A stretch of 64,000 bases of DNA from Ensifer sp. LCM 4579 (GTDB lineage: Bacteria > Pseudomonadota > Alphaproteobacteria > Rhizobiales > Rhizobiaceae). The stretch lies in the NCBI RefSeq assembly GCF_001854885.1, contig NZ_MDDV01000035.1:48939-112938 (forward strand). Reading direction: 5' to 3'. This document shows positions 26,554 to 37,908 of the stretch, one piece after another (the first letter of the stretch is position 1; the number at the start of each line of letters is the position of its first letter). Position numbers and translations under genes: made by a program. The notes under the pieces are model-generated. The model saw only the letters and a program-made list of their open reading frames with translations, was not told the DNA's origin and made no database searches.

Positions 26554-26576
26554 AAAAAGGGCCGCGTCTGCGACCC
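26554..26576 (-). terminator. Terminator of the 26610-27374 OMP gene
   Basis: On the minus strand GGGTCGC and GCGGCCC (one G-U) form a stem followed by TTTTTGCT. It separates the two OMP genes, so each has its own transcript. Confidence 0.75.
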
Positions 26577-26609
26577 TTCCGAAGTGCGGCGATTTTGAAC
26601 CGTCTGCGC

Positions 26610-27374
26610 TTATTGCAGCGAGTAGCGCATGCCGAGCTTGAAATCGTGCGAGGTGATGTCCTCGAAGTGCATCGGGGGCGACGAAAAGTTTCCGTCATAG
26701 CTGCGGATGGTGCCGGTCCGCGCGTTGCCGAGATCGACATAGCTGTAGCCGAAATCGACGGCCAGTCGATCGGTCGCCTGATAGGCGACTCCGGCATGCA
26801 GCGCCCAGGCAAAGTTCCAGGTCGGATCGCTGCTCGCGGAAGCAACGCCCAGGTTCGGTACGTTGATATCGCGGAAATTCGAAATCCTGTTGCGCGAAGC
26901 GCCGATGCCGGCGCCGACATAGGGCTTGAGGCCGTTCCAGTCGCCAATGTCCACATAGACGTTCGCCATCAGCAGCCATTCGGACTTGGCGCCGTCATAG
27001 TCGTTGGTCCCATCCCAAACGCCGTCACCATCCAGGTCATACCGGTCGAGGGCAGCGAAATCCGCCTTGCCGCGGTATTCGACAATGCCGTCGAGGCGCA
27101 GCCAATCGTTGAACTGATAGCCGATTCCCACTCCCCCCAGAGGCGCGCTGTCGAAGCTGCCGCTATCGAGGAATTGGTGCACGGCGACGTCGTCGAACGC
27201 CCCGTTCTCGAGATGACCGAGCCGCTGATTGCTCATGCCCAGATGGCCGCGCAGATACCATCCGCCGGACAAGACAACCGGCGGGCCGCCAGGATCCTCG
27301 ATATAGAGATCAGCCGCAGCTGCGGGTGTTCCGCCCAATAATGCGGCCATGATCGCAATCAAGGACTTGTTCAT
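26610..27374 (-). CDS. Outer-membrane beta-barrel protein (254 aa)
   Basis: The ATG at 27374 gives a signal peptide MNKSLIAIMAALLGGTPAAA followed by a barrel domain. Key segments are VLSGGWYLRGHLGMSNQRLG, PLGGVGIGYQFNDWLRLDGI, LKPYVGAGIGASRNRI, LHAGVAYQATDRLAVDFGYS and a C-terminal strand FKLGMRYSLQ. A DLDGDGVWDG sequence resembles a calcium-binding loop. The final residue is Gln rather than Phe, unusual for a barrel end, though the Tyr two positions before may serve. It belongs to the same broad group as the following OMP gene and is preceded by its own exact CtrA box (27462-27476). Confidence 0.85.
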   Translation of the reverse strand: MNKSLIAIMAALLGGTPAAAADLYIEDPGGPPVVLSGGWYLRGHLGMSNQRLGHLENGAFDDVAVHQFLDSGSFDSAPLGGVGIGYQFNDWLRLDGIVEYRGKADFAALDRYDLDGDGVWDGTNDYDGAKSEWLLMANVYVDIGDWNGLKPYVGAGIGASRNRISNFRDINVPNLGVASASSDPTWNFAWALHAGVAYQATDRLAVDFGYSYVDLGNARTGTIRSYDGNFSSPPMHFEDITSHDFKLGMRYSLQ

Positions 27375-27461
27375 AACATGCTCCGCGATAAATTCTGGGC
27401 CCACGGCGTCTCGCCGGAGCGGTCATGCAACTTCGGTTGCACTAGAATTCGCACGCAGCGG

Positions 27462-27476
27462 TTAATTTCAGATTAA
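27462..27476 (-). promoter_or_regulatory. Exact CtrA box upstream of the 26610-27374 OMP gene
   Basis: TTAA-TTTCAGA-TTAA, all eight fixed positions of TTAA-N7-TTAA matching, lies about 90 bases before the start codon of the outer-membrane protein gene. Confidence 0.7.
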
Positions 27477-27762
27477 GCATAGAAATTCACCCTGTTTTTT
27501 AACGAAATCCGATGTCCGGCGCCAAGCTTCCGATATGAGGAGAGGGGTCGACATCGATGCCCACCCCTGGATGGCCCGGAGTGCTTGGACGGATGACTTT
27601 GATGTAAAATCAAAGGCTTATGGGCGACTCGCATGACCTTCCGCACGCCTGTTGCCGGAATTTGCGTTAGGCGAGATGAAAAATCGAGCGAGCCAATACC
27701 TGGCACCGCTCACGCAATCCATCAGAAGTGGAGATGCAGAAGCCGTAGGAGAGAGCCGCGGG
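27477..27762. other. Non-coding interval between the OMP promoter and glmM
   Basis: No convincing gene, repeat or terminator was found in this stretch. Short open frames here are codon-poor and lack ribosome-binding sites. Confidence 0.4.
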
Positions 27763-29115
27763 TCAGGCGGCGCTGCGAACGCTGCCGATGACATTGACCA
27801 GTTCGTCAACGATCCGCTCGACCTTGCTGCGGTCGTCGCCTTCTGCCATCACGCGGATCAGCGGCTCGGTGCCGGAGGGGCGGATCAGGAGGCGGCCGCT
27901 CTTCGCTAGCTCCGCTTCAGCATCGGCGATCGCCTGGCGCACCGTCTCGTCCTCCAGCGGCTTGCCTGCCGAGATACGTACATTCTTCAGCACCTGCGGC
28001 ACCGGTTCGAAACGCTGGCAAACCTCGCTCACGGACTTGCCCTGCCGCTTGACAACCGCTAGCACCTGCAGCGCGGCCACCAGCCCGTCGCCGGTCGTGC
28101 CGAAGTCGGAGAGCACGATATGTCCGGACTGCTCTCCGCCCACATTCAGCCCGTCCTGGCGCATCTGCTCGACGACATAGCGGTCGCCGACCTTGGTGCG
28201 ATGAAGCTTCAGTCCGCGCGACTTCAAATACCGCTCGAGGCCCAGATTCGACATGACGGTCGCAGCGATGCCGCCACCCTGCAGCATGCCGTCGGTGGCC
28301 CAACTGTCGGCGATCACCGCCATCAGTTGGTCGCCGTGGATCACCGTTCCGGTCTCGTCGACGATCACCACCCGGTCGGCATCGCCGTCCAGCGCAATGC
28401 CGATATCCGCACGGACTTCGTGCACCTTCTTCTGCAGGGCTGCCGGATGGGTCGAGCCGCATTCGAGATTGATATTGACGCCGTTCGGCTCCGTTCCGAT
28501 CGTCACCACCTCGGCGCCGAGTTCCCAAAGCGCAGATGGCGCAACCTTGTAGGCGGCGCCATTGGCGCAGTCGATGGCGATCCGCAAGCCTTGCAGCGTG
28601 ACGTCGCGCGGCAGCGTCCGCTTCGCTTGTTCGATGTAGCGGTAAATGTCGCCGTCGACACGCTTTGCGCGGCCGATGTCCTCGGGCTTCGCCAACTGAG
28701 CGGTCATGTCCTGATCGAGCAGTTCCTCGATCTTTTCCTCGATCTCGTCGGAAAGCTTGTAGCCGTCGGGCCCGAAGAGCTTGATGCCGTTGTCGCGGAA
28801 AGGATTGTGAGAAGCGGAGATCATCACGCCGATGTCGGCGCGCAGGGACCGCGTCAGCATCGCCACGCCGGGCGTGGGGATCGGCCCGAGCAGAAAGACA
28901 TCGAGACCGGCCGCTGTGAAACCGGCGACCATCGCGTTTTCAAGCATGTAGCCCGAAAGACGGGTATCCTTGCCGATCACCACGCGATGGCGGTGGGCGC
29001 CGTTGCGAAAGATGGTCCCGACGGCAACACCGACTCGCATCGCGAGATCCGCCGTCATCGGAAAAATATTGGATTGGCCGCGAATGCCGTCGGTGCCGAA
29101 ATATTTGCGCTTCAT
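27763..29115 (-). CDS. glmM: Phosphoglucosamine mutase GlmM
   Basis: Interconverts glucosamine-6-phosphate and glucosamine-1-phosphate, supplying UDP-GlcNAc for peptidoglycan and lipid A. The start [16 protein letters not shown] (ATG at 29115) is the family N-terminus. The active-site phosphoserine is S102 in [13 protein letters not shown], the metal loop is ALDGDADR, and the sugar and phosphate loops are GGEQSGHIV and [12 protein letters not shown]. Length 450 is standard. The frame is open another 66 codons upstream through repeat sequence and that part is rejected. It is downstream of ftsH in the same orientation with a terminator and repeat block between them. Confidence 0.97.
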   Translation of the reverse strand: MKRKYFGTDGIRGQSNIFPMTADLAMRVGVAVGTIFRNGAHRHRVVIGKDTRLSGYMLENAMVAGFTAAGLDVFLLGPIPTPGVAMLTRSLRADIGVMISASHNPFRDNGIKLFGPDGYKLSDEIEEKIEELLDQDMTAQLAKPEDIGRAKRVDGDIYRYIEQAKRTLPRDVTLQGLRIAIDCANGAAYKVAPSALWELGAEVVTIGTEPNGVNINLECGSTHPAALQKKVHEVRADIGIALDGDADRVVIVDETGTVIHGDQLMAVIADSWATDGMLQGGGIAATVMSNLGLERYLKSRGLKLHRTKVGDRYVVEQMRQDGLNVGGEQSGHIVLSDFGTTGDGLVAALQVLAVVKRQGKSVSEVCQRFEPVPQVLKNVRISAGKPLEDETVRQAIADAEAELAKSGRLLIRPSGTEPLIRVMAEGDDRSKVERIVDELVNVIGSVRSAA

Positions 29116-29225
29116 CTGTACTCCATTGTCCCACGTCGCCGGGACCCCATGTACCGTCCGTGTGTTCTTGCCTGTTCCACGACCGGTTTTCATCTTCCGC
29201 GACCTCGCCACTGCGTGTCTCCTTT

Positions 29226-29278
29226 GCACGTCTGACAAGACGTGCGGCCGCTTTTGTGCCATCTTTGGCATAAAAGCG
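29226..29278. repeat. Intergenic palindromic elements upstream of glmM
   Basis: Two hairpins: GCACGTCT-GACA-AGACGTGC at 29226-29245, and a 30-base imperfect palindrome CGCTTTT...AAAAGCG with inner TGCC/GGCA at 29249-29278. They are of the same style as the elements at 29344-29489 and lie 110-160 bases upstream of glmM. Confidence 0.75.
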
Positions 29279-29343
29279 CGATGAACGGCAGCAAACCTAT
29301 CATCAGAAATCATTACAGCGCGTTACCTACCGCATGTCTCCGT

Positions 29344-29489
29344 AAATCGAGCTCGATTTCTATAGCGCCGCGCGTCTTATAAGACGCGCAAAGGTCGCTG
29401 TAGCACTTTGAATTGCTGCATGTCTTTGTCCTTTAATCGAGGTCGATTAAAGGAGACATGCAGTAGCGTGCGCGTCTGAAAAGACGCGC
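29344..29489. repeat. Rhizobial intergenic mosaic repeat block
   Basis: Four palindromes in 146 bases: AAATCGAGCTCGATTT (29344-29359), a perfect 20-base palindrome GCGCGTCTTA/TAAGACGCGC (29370-29389), a long hairpin 29416-29463 with arms CTGCATGTC and TCCTTTAATCGA, and GCGCGTCT-GAAA-AGACGCGC (29470-29489). The order and the linking text (GCTGTAGCACTTTGAATTGC) match the mosaic palindromic elements known between genes in Sinorhizobium and Rhizobium. These are non-autonomous repeats; transcripts would fold strongly. Confidence 0.8.
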
Positions 29490-29547
29490 GGCGCCGTACT
29501 GCATTGGTGCCGAAAGCCGTGCAGCGGATTTGGGCGGCGATGTATAG

Positions 29548-29579
29548 AAAAGGCCGCCGCCCCTTCCGGAGCGGCGGCC
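29548..29579 (-). terminator. Rho-independent terminator after ftsH
   Basis: On the minus strand GGCCGCCGC and GCGGCGGCC form a perfect 9-bp stem followed by TTTTC, 27 bases past the ftsH stop. Confidence 0.85.
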
Positions 29580-29606
29580 ATGATGATGATGGTCCGGATA
29601 GACCTT

Positions 29607-31544
<1,938 letters not shown>

Positions 31545-31660
31545 CGAACTCCCCGGAACCTGCCGCAGCCTGGCCTTTGCCAGACCGCACTCTTGTCCCT
31601 TAACATAAGGTTCCCGCGCTGCCTTGCCAAGGCAAACCGCCGGCTACCCGTCCTTTTCCG

Positions 31661-32986
31661 TCAAACATCATGAACCGGCGGAGCGGGATAGCGTTCCCGC
31701 CCGAAAAGCACAGCCACGGCGTCAGCCATGATCCTGTCGAAACCGGGCAAAAAGGTGTCATAAAGCCCGATACGGCACTCGATCACCGCCGCCTCGCCCC
31801 CTGAACTTCCGGCCTCCGCAAACACGATGCGAGGTGCCACCTCCGAGGCCCTTCTCGCAACCCCCTTCGGCAGTCCTGCGTCAATAAGCCTCTGCTCAAG
31901 CGCGGCCCCATCCGCCCCGGCGCTCACCGTCAGGGCGGGTCCCCGACTCGTGATGCTGAAGCGCCCGTCCCAAAGGCCCCTGCATCCCGGTCCGATGCCG
32001 AGGACCGGAAGGTTGCGCGGTTCCCGATAGAGATAGAGGCCGCTGCGACGCCGGTCGAAGACCACCCGCCCGGCGGTCATGCGACCGGGGCGGTCCGACC
32101 TTAGAAAATCCGAAAGCCTCTTGATCGTCGCGCGCGCCGGAAGATGGTCGCGCCCCCCGAGGATCGCGGCAACCGACAGCAGTCCGCGGCGCCAATCCGG
32201 GTTGTCCATCTTCCCCGCACTGGATGCCGCGATCTCGGCAACGAGCGTCTCGTAGAGCTTGACTCGTTCCTCGATCAGCGCCGCCGCCCTTGCCGAGGAG
32301 GCTGCCCGTTGTGCCCCGCTCCAAACGGGCGTCGGCGCGCAATTCGACCTATCCACATCCGCTCGCAGACGGGCCCGCTCGAATTGAGGATCGACATTGC
32401 TCGGGTCATCGGACCACCCGATGCCCCTCGTTTCGAGGAAGGTGCGGATTTCGGCGCGGCGAATGCCGAGGAACGGCCGCAAGACCCAGATTTGCCGGGC
32501 GTACAGCATGGTTGCCGCCATGCCTGCGGCGCCCTGGCCCTCGCCCGTTTCCCCTTCGACAGGGTGGCGCGCGCCGCGCATGGCGATCGTTTCGCACTGG
32601 TCGTCTGCCGTGTGGCCGGTGGCGATGCAATCGGCGTCAAACGCGTTGGCCGCTACAGCAAGCAGTTCGTAACGCTTGTTGCGCGCTGCCGCCTGAATGC
32701 CGGTCCGGGGTTTGTTGCCCTCCCAGCGAAGAATGCTATGGGGGATACCGAGCTTGGAGCAGAACCTGCCGACCGCTTCGGCTTCAGCAGCAGACCCGGA
32801 CCGTAGCGCGTGATCGACGCTACAGGCGGCAAGGGAGAAGTCGTTCTTCTCTTCCGCGATCGCCGAATGCAGGGCGAAGAGCAAGCCCATGGAATCGCTG
32901 CCACCGGAGACGGCGACGAGTATCCGGCCGGGTTTGACGAAGGATGAGAGAAGTCGTTTGGCCGCATCGAGGACGGCGTCGGGCAT
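31661..32986 (-). CDS. tilS: tRNA(Ile)-lysidine synthetase TilS
   Basis: Attaches lysine to C34 of tRNA-Ile(CAU), changing its anticodon specificity from AUG to AUA. The N-terminal PP-loop ATPase domain (about 10-215) has ILVAVSGGSDSMGLLFAL, the ATP-binding signature, and DCIATGHTADDQCETI. The remainder is the less conserved tRNA-binding part, with an unusually long region of low similarity. The TTG at 32989 is skipped for the ATG at 32986. It lies between cpoB and ftsH, an arrangement commonly found at the end of the tol-pal cluster. Confidence 0.93.
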   Translation of the reverse strand: MPDAVLDAAKRLLSSFVKPGRILVAVSGGSDSMGLLFALHSAIAEEKNDFSLAACSVDHALRSGSAAEAEAVGRFCSKLGIPHSILRWEGNKPRTGIQAAARNKRYELLAVAANAFDADCIATGHTADDQCETIAMRGARHPVEGETGEGQGAAGMAATMLYARQIWVLRPFLGIRRAEIRTFLETRGIGWSDDPSNVDPQFERARLRADVDRSNCAPTPVWSGAQRAASSARAAALIEERVKLYETLVAEIAASSAGKMDNPDWRRGLLSVAAILGGRDHLPARATIKRLSDFLRSDRPGRMTAGRVVFDRRRSGLYLYREPRNLPVLGIGPGCRGLWDGRFSITSRGPALTVSAGADGAALEQRLIDAGLPKGVARRASEVAPRIVFAEAGSSGGEAAVIECRIGLYDTFLPGFDRIMADAVAVLFGRERYPAPPVHDV

Positions 32987-32996
32987 CAAATGGGCC

Positions 32997-34001
32997 TCAG
33001 CAGCCGAAGCGGCTCTGCTCGCTGGTCACCTTCGCCTTAACGGCGGCCGATGCCTGGGGATAGCGCTTGTTCACCTCGCGCAATGTCGCGCAAGCCGTTT
33101 CCTTGTTGTCGAGAGCCCCGAGCGACATGCCGAGCTTCAACAGCATTTCGGGCGCCTTGGGCGATTTGCCGTAGGTCTGGTGCGCGTTCAGGAAGGTCTT
33201 CGCCGCATCGCTGAAGTTGCCCTGCGAATATTGCGCTTCACCCATCCAGAAGCTGGCGTCCGCCGCCTTTTCCCCCTCGGGAAAAGCCTCGAGGTATTGG
33301 CGAAACTCCTGTTCGGCCAAGCCGTAATCGCCGGAAAGCACATGGCCATAGGCGGACTGGTAAAGATCGCCCGCATTGCCGAGCGCGGCCGTCTGCTGGC
33401 CCGCAGCCGCATTGCCGTCGATACCGGCCGTACCCTGGTCGGCCATGCCCGTATCGACGCCCGGCAGAGTGGCGTTTGCACCCGGCTCGATATCCGTGGT
33501 GGCCGAGACCGGATTGCCGTTCTCGTCGAAAATAATCTGGCCGAGCGTCGCCGGCGGCGGCGCAGCGCCTGGAACTGCCGCGGCCATGTCGCCATCGACC
33601 GGTGCGGCCGGCTCGGGGCTCTCCGTCACCTCGGGGGTGACGGATGCCTGGTCGTTCGTCTTCGGCGCATCAAGCGCGCCGCTTTTCTTGCCGGAGGACT
33701 TGCCGCTTTCGATATCCTGGAAACGGAACTCGTTGTCCTCCTGGAACTTCCGGATCTGTTCCTGCATCTGCAGGAGCTGGAAGCTCATTTCCTCGATACG
33801 CCCGTTGAGCGAGCGGATCTGTTCCTCGAGTTGGCCGATCCGACCGGCGTCGGCCGACTGCACTTTCACCACCGGCAGGTCACCTTTTCCGGCTTCGGTC
33901 ATACGGGCAAAGAGCCCGGAGAGCGGCATGGCATTCGCGATTGGGCCGAGGCTCGTAAGGGCCGTCAGTCCAACGAGTCCTGCCACGACAAATTTCTTCA
34001 T
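32997..34001 (-). CDS. cpoB: Tol-Pal-associated protein CpoB (YbgF)
   Basis: Periplasmic protein that coordinates outer-membrane constriction and PBP1B-driven peptidoglycan synthesis with the Tol system. A signal peptide of about 24 residues (VAGLVGLTALTSLGPIANA) is followed by a coiled coil (about 50-95, GQLEEQIRSLNGRIEEMSFQ) that trimerises the protein. Then come a variable Pro/Ala-rich linker and C-terminal tetratricopeptide repeats (about 205-325: YQSAYGHVLSGDYGLAEQEF, SFWMGEAQYSQGNFSDAAKT). Length 334 agrees. It follows pal after a terminator on the same strand and precedes tilS by ten bases. Confidence 0.93.
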   Translation of the reverse strand: MKKFVVAGLVGLTALTSLGPIANAMPLSGLFARMTEAGKGDLPVVKVQSADAGRIGQLEEQIRSLNGRIEEMSFQLLQMQEQIRKFQEDNEFRFQDIESGKSSGKKSGALDAPKTNDQASVTPEVTESPEPAAPVDGDMAAAVPGAAPPPATLGQIIFDENGNPVSATTDIEPGANATLPGVDTGMADQGTAGIDGNAAAGQQTAALGNAGDLYQSAYGHVLSGDYGLAEQEFRQYLEAFPEGEKAADASFWMGEAQYSQGNFSDAAKTFLNAHQTYGKSPKAPEMLLKLGMSLGALDNKETACATLREVNKRYPQASAAVKAKVTSEQSRFGC

Positions 34002-34132
34002 ATCATTTGTCCTGTTCGAATCCGATCAGCCTACCCCAGGGCGCCGCAGTACATTCGCCGATTCCTTGAGGTGAGCGCCGCACAGTTTTCCAATTGCCGT
34101 GAAAAAGCAACGGAGTTCGGCCAAAGTGTGGT

Positions 34133-34164
34133 AAAAAAGCAAAGGGCGGCACTCGGCCGCCCTT
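34133..34164 (-). terminator. Terminator between pal and cpoB
   Basis: On the minus strand GGGCGGC and GCCGCCC with a 5-base loop are followed by TTTGCTTTTTT, 27 bases after the pal stop. It would separate pal from cpoB expression or give partial read-through. Confidence 0.8.
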
Positions 34165-34190
34165 CAATTTGGCTTTCACAGAGCTGAAGA

Positions 34191-34721
34191 TCAGCTTCCG
34201 GCACCACCGAGAACGGTAACGGCGCGGCGGTTCTGCGACCAGCAGGAAATGTCGTCGCAGACGGCCACCGGCTTTTCCTTGCCATAGGAGATCGTGCGCA
34301 TGCGGTTGGCGGGAACACCGCGGCTGACGAGATAGTCGCGGGTCGCGGCAGCTCGGCGCGCGCCAAGCGCCAGGTTGTATTCGCGGGTGCCGCGCTCGTC
34401 AGCATGGCCCTCTACGGTGATCGCGTAGTTCGGATATCTTGCCAGCCATTGCGCCTGGCGGTCGAGCGTTGCCTGAGCGTCGGCGCGGATCGAGCTCGAA
34501 TCCGTATCGAAGAAGATGCGGTCGCCGACATTGACCGTGAAGTCCTGCTGCGAACCCGGCGTTGCCGCGCCGGCGCCGAGGCCGAGACCGGCGGCATCGT
34601 TCGGCAAGTTCTTCTTCGAAGCGCAGCCGGCAAGGGCAAGCGTCATCACGAGGGCGATCATGACCGGATTGCGGGCAACGGTCTGCAGGCGGCTTGCGGC
34701 CGGGGTGTCAATTCGGCTCAT
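34191..34721 (-). CDS. pal: Peptidoglycan-associated lipoprotein Pal
   Basis: Outer-membrane lipoprotein that binds peptidoglycan and TolB. The lipobox LALAGC places the acylated cysteine at residue 33 of a rather long N-terminus; a later start is possible (for example M21). The OmpA-like domain spans about 65-170, with GHADERGTREYNLALGARRA, the peptidoglycan-binding helix. Length 176 is normal. It is downstream of tolB after a 240-base gap, which may contain its own promoter. Confidence 0.95.
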   Translation of the reverse strand: MSRIDTPAASRLQTVARNPVMIALVMTLALAGCASKKNLPNDAAGLGLGAGAATPGSQQDFTVNVGDRIFFDTDSSSIRADAQATLDRQAQWLARYPNYAITVEGHADERGTREYNLALGARRAAATRDYLVSRGVPANRMRTISYGKEKPVAVCDDISCWSQNRRAVTVLGGAGS

Positions 34722-34962
34722 GGGGCCGGGTCTCCTTGAGAAGCGTCATAAGAGAGGTGTCTGAATTCACGGTTGCCAGACTGTAACCGGGAGCGGTTAA
34801 TTGCTCTTCAACGGATATGGTTAACAAAACGGAAATCTGTACGGGAAGGCCGCTACACCAGTACTTTGCGGCGAGAAAGCGGCAAATGGGCCACATTCCA
34901 CGCCGTGACTGTGGATATCCCGCCCCTTATGATCCGAGGCGGGCTGGATCGAAATTGGCGTT

Positions 34963-36270
34963 CTATTCCATCAGCGGCGACCAGGCCGGGTCGGAGGCGA
35001 AGCCCTGGGTCTGTATGAGCTGCTCGTTATAGCCCGTGAGGTCGATGGAATAGAGCTGCGGACCGCCGGCGCCGGCATTCTGGCGGAAGAACATCAGCAC
35101 ACGGCCGTTCGGCGCCCAAGTCGGCCCCTCGTTGTGGAAGCCGGTGGTCAGAATGCGCTCACCCGAACCGTCCGGCTTCATCACGCCGATCGAGAACTTG
35201 CCGCCCGATTGCTTGGTGAAGGCGATGAGGTCGCCGCGCGGAGACCAGACCGGCGTGGAATAGGAGCCGTCTCCGAAGGAGATGCGCGTCTGGCCGGAGC
35301 CGTCTGCCCCCATGACGTAGAGTTGCTGCTTGCCACCGCGGTCGCTCTCGAAGACGATCCGGCTTCCGTCCGGCGAATAGGACGGCGACGTGTCGATGGC
35401 GGCGGTGTTGGTCAGCCGCGTCGTCGTGCGCGAGCGCAGGTCCATGGTGTAGATATTGGCGTTGCCGTCCTGCTGCAGACTCATGATCACCCGCTGCCCG
35501 TCCGGCGAGAAGCGCGGCGCGAAGGTCATGCCGGGAAAGTTGCCGACAACCTCGCGCTGTCCGGTTTCAAGCTGCAGCAGATAGACGCGCGGCTGCTGGT
35601 TCTCGAACGACATGTAGGTGATTTCCTGCCGGTTCGGCGAGAAGCGCGGCGTCAGCACGATGTCGTTCGTGTTGGTCAACGCGCGGGCATTGGCGCCGTC
35701 CTGGTCCATGATTGCGAGTTGGCGCTTGCGTGCATTTTTCGGGCCGCTCTCGGCGACATAGACGATGCGGGTATCGAAATAGCCCTTTTCGCCGGTGATC
35801 CGCTCATAGATTGCATCGGCGATGATATGAGCGACACGGCGCCAGTTTTCCGGCTGGGTGTAGAACTGTTGGCCCAGCATCTGCTGCCCGGCGAATGTAT
35901 CCCACAGACGGAACTCCGCCTTCAGCCGGCCGTCGCCTTCCTGGGTGACGCGACCGATGACGAGCGCTTGGGCGTTGATCACCTTCCAGTCCTCGAAGCG
36001 CGGGGCGGCATCGGGATTGGAAATCTTCTCGATGAAGGCACCTCTGTCGACCGGCGCAAAGAGGCCGGAGCGCTTCAGGTCGGCGGCAATCACGTCGGAT
36101 ATTTTTTTGCCGAGTTCCCCCTGCAGGAAATCTGTCACGGCGATCGGCAGCGGCTCGACATTGCCCTTGTTGATGTTGATCTCGACGAGCGCGTTCGCCG
36201 GCGAGGCAAGAAGCCCACAGGCCGCGAACAGCACCATCAGAAGGCGGAAAAAGTTGCTCAGCATTTCCAT
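34963..36270 (-). CDS. tolB: Tol-Pal translocation protein TolB
   Basis: Periplasmic six-bladed propeller protein of the Tol system that interacts with Pal and TolA. The signal peptide (about 1-27: [18 protein letters not shown]) is followed by the N-terminal alpha/beta domain and the beta-propeller, with repeats of the type [40 protein letters not shown]. Length 435 agrees. The ATG at 36270 is used (a second is two codons later). The gene is 81 bases after tolA in the same operon. Confidence 0.96.
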   Translation of the reverse strand: MEMLSNFFRLLMVLFAACGLLASPANALVEININKGNVEPLPIAVTDFLQGELGKKISDVIAADLKRSGLFAPVDRGAFIEKISNPDAAPRFEDWKVINAQALVIGRVTQEGDGRLKAEFRLWDTFAGQQMLGQQFYTQPENWRRVAHIIADAIYERITGEKGYFDTRIVYVAESGPKNARKRQLAIMDQDGANARALTNTNDIVLTPRFSPNRQEITYMSFENQQPRVYLLQLETGQREVVGNFPGMTFAPRFSPDGQRVIMSLQQDGNANIYTMDLRSRTTTRLTNTAAIDTSPSYSPDGSRIVFESDRGGKQQLYVMGADGSGQTRISFGDGSYSTPVWSPRGDLIAFTKQSGGKFSIGVMKPDGSGERILTTGFHNEGPTWAPNGRVLMFFRQNAGAGGPQLYSIDLTGYNEQLIQTQGFASDPAWSPLME

Positions 36271-36351
36271 AAAGCCTTTCAGCCTTTCGTCTTTCTGGCG
36301 GGTCGGAGATATTGCGCGCGGTTTCCCGCCTGCATCCCGTTCCCACCCGGT

Positions 36352-37422
36352 CTAGAGCATTGAGCTCGGGTCGAAATTGACGACGACCTCGCTCCACGAA
36401 TCGTATTTGTCGGCAGGCAGCCCCTGAAACGGCGCGGACTTGAGAATCGCGCGACGCGCACCGCCCATCAGCGCCCGGCGCGCCGAGTCGGAACCACCTG
36501 TGGCTTCGACCTCGGGCTCGCCGATCAGGCTGCCGTCCCGGTCGAGCCGCATCGTGACCTTGATGCGCACATCTGAAGCGTCGGCCATACCGGGGATGAT
36601 CGACCAATTGTTCTGGATCTGGCCGCGCAGGGCGTCGATCTCGCTCTGCGAAAGCTTTTCACCGGAGGTGGTCTTCTTGCCGCCTAGCGCCGCCTCCTCG
36701 GTCGAGCGCTTGGCGCCGCCGCCGGAAGACTCCTGCTTGTTCAGCAGAGCCGCAATCTCGTCGGCATTGAAGTCGCTCTCCTTCTGCGAGGTCGCCTTCT
36801 TCTGTTCCTTCTTTGCCTCTTCCTTCTTGCGCTCGGGCGTCTTGGCCGTCTGCGCCGGCTGCTCGACCTTCGGCTTCGCCATCGGCGTCGGCACCTTGTC
36901 AGGCAGAGCCTCGGCCTCGGGATTTTCGGTTGGCTTCTCTTCGGCGGGCATCGCTTCGGGCGTCGGATCCGGCTTCACCTCCTGCTTCGGCGTCGGCAGG
37001 GCCGCGACTTCCGTTGCCGGTTCGGAGGCGGGCTTCGTCTCTTCGACCTTCTTGATCTCCTCCATCACCGGGTCGGGAGTCGGCGGGGCCTTCTCCGTCT
37101 TTTCCGGTGCGGCTGCCGTTTCCTTCTGCACCGGCTTGGAGTCCGGCTTCGGCGGCGCCTTCAGATCGATGTCGTTGTCGCCGACATTCTCGGCGTTTTC
37201 GACGGGCGTCGGCTTCTTGGTAGGAACCGGCGAGGCTTTTTCCTTGACCGGCGCCTTTTTGTCGCCCTGCTGGATCTGGGTGATCGATTCGACCGGTACG
37301 ATGTCGACCGGCAGCGCCTCGACATCCGCAACCTCGAATTCGGCCGGGCTGCCGAGCGACACCAGCGCCCAGGTCAGGACCAGGGCGTGGAGGACAGCAG
37401 ATGTAGCAAGACTGCCCTTCAT
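36352..37422 (-). CDS. tolA: Tol-Pal inner-membrane protein TolA
   Basis: Inner-membrane protein that connects TolQR energy conversion to TolB-Pal. It has one N-terminal membrane helix (about 5-25), a long Pro/Glu/Lys/Ala-rich periplasmic arm (about 50-235, low complexity) and a C-terminal TonB-like domain (about 255-345: RVKVTMRLDRDG-type, here IKVTMRLDRDGSLIGEPEVE). Length 356. It is nine bases after tolR. Repetitive composition makes alignment of the arm unreliable, but the position is unambiguous. Confidence 0.92.
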   Translation of the reverse strand: MKGSLATSAVLHALVLTWALVSLGSPAEFEVADVEALPVDIVPVESITQIQQGDKKAPVKEKASPVPTKKPTPVENAENVGDNDIDLKAPPKPDSKPVQKETAAAPEKTEKAPPTPDPVMEEIKKVEETKPASEPATEVAALPTPKQEVKPDPTPEAMPAEEKPTENPEAEALPDKVPTPMAKPKVEQPAQTAKTPERKKEEAKKEQKKATSQKESDFNADEIAALLNKQESSGGGAKRSTEEAALGGKKTTSGEKLSQSEIDALRGQIQNNWSIIPGMADASDVRIKVTMRLDRDGSLIGEPEVEATGGSDSARRALMGGARRAILKSAPFQGLPADKYDSWSEVVVNFDPSSML

Positions 37423-37431
37423 GACCGGGGA

Positions 37432-37884
37432 TCACTTTTCCTGTTCTTGGAGCGTTACGAGCCCGAGATTCTTGAAGCCGGCGGCCGAAATGCGCGCCAT
37501 GACCTTCATTACCGTGCCGTAGTCGGCATTGGTGTCGCCGCGCACGTAAATGCGCTCGTTGTAGCCGGTAGTGGCGATCGCCTCGAGCTTCGGCACGACC
37601 TCGTCGATGCCAATCGGCGTCTCCTGCAGAAAGATCTCGCCGGCCGGATTGACCGAAACGGTGATCGGCTGGGTGTCCGCGTTCATGGCCTTCGCCTGCG
37701 TTTCGGGCAGGTCGATCGGCACGCCGACCGTCATCATGGGCGCCGCCACCATGAAGATGATCAAGAGCACCAGCATCACGTCGACGAGCGGCGTGACGTT
37801 GATCTCGCTGATCGTGGCCCGCCTGCCGCCGCGCCGGCGGCGTCCGCCGCCCGAACCTTTGGCTCCACCAACTGCCATACCCAT
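37432..37884 (-). CDS. tolR: Tol-Pal protein TolR (ExbD family)
   Basis: Part of the TolQR motor that uses proton flow to energise TolA. The single helix contains the essential Asp in NVTPLVDVMLVLLIIFMVAA, followed by a periplasmic domain (DLPETQAKAMNAD, IYVRGDTNADYGTVMKVMA). A basic Gly/Arg-rich N-terminus precedes the helix. Length 150. It follows tolQ by 24 bases. Confidence 0.96.
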   Translation of the reverse strand: MGMAVGGAKGSGGGRRRRGGRRATISEINVTPLVDVMLVLLIIFMVAAPMMTVGVPIDLPETQAKAMNADTQPITVSVNPAGEIFLQETPIGIDEVVPKLEAIATTGYNERIYVRGDTNADYGTVMKVMARISAAGFKNLGLVTLQEQEK

Positions 37885-37908
37885 AAGCCTGGTCTCCGTG
37901 CCCGGGGA

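Noticed and set aside
34730..34960. Possible CtrA box TTAA-TTGCTCT-TCAA upstream of pal
   Set aside because: Position is between tolB and pal in an operon gap and the match is only 7 of 8; several such matches are expected by chance in this window.
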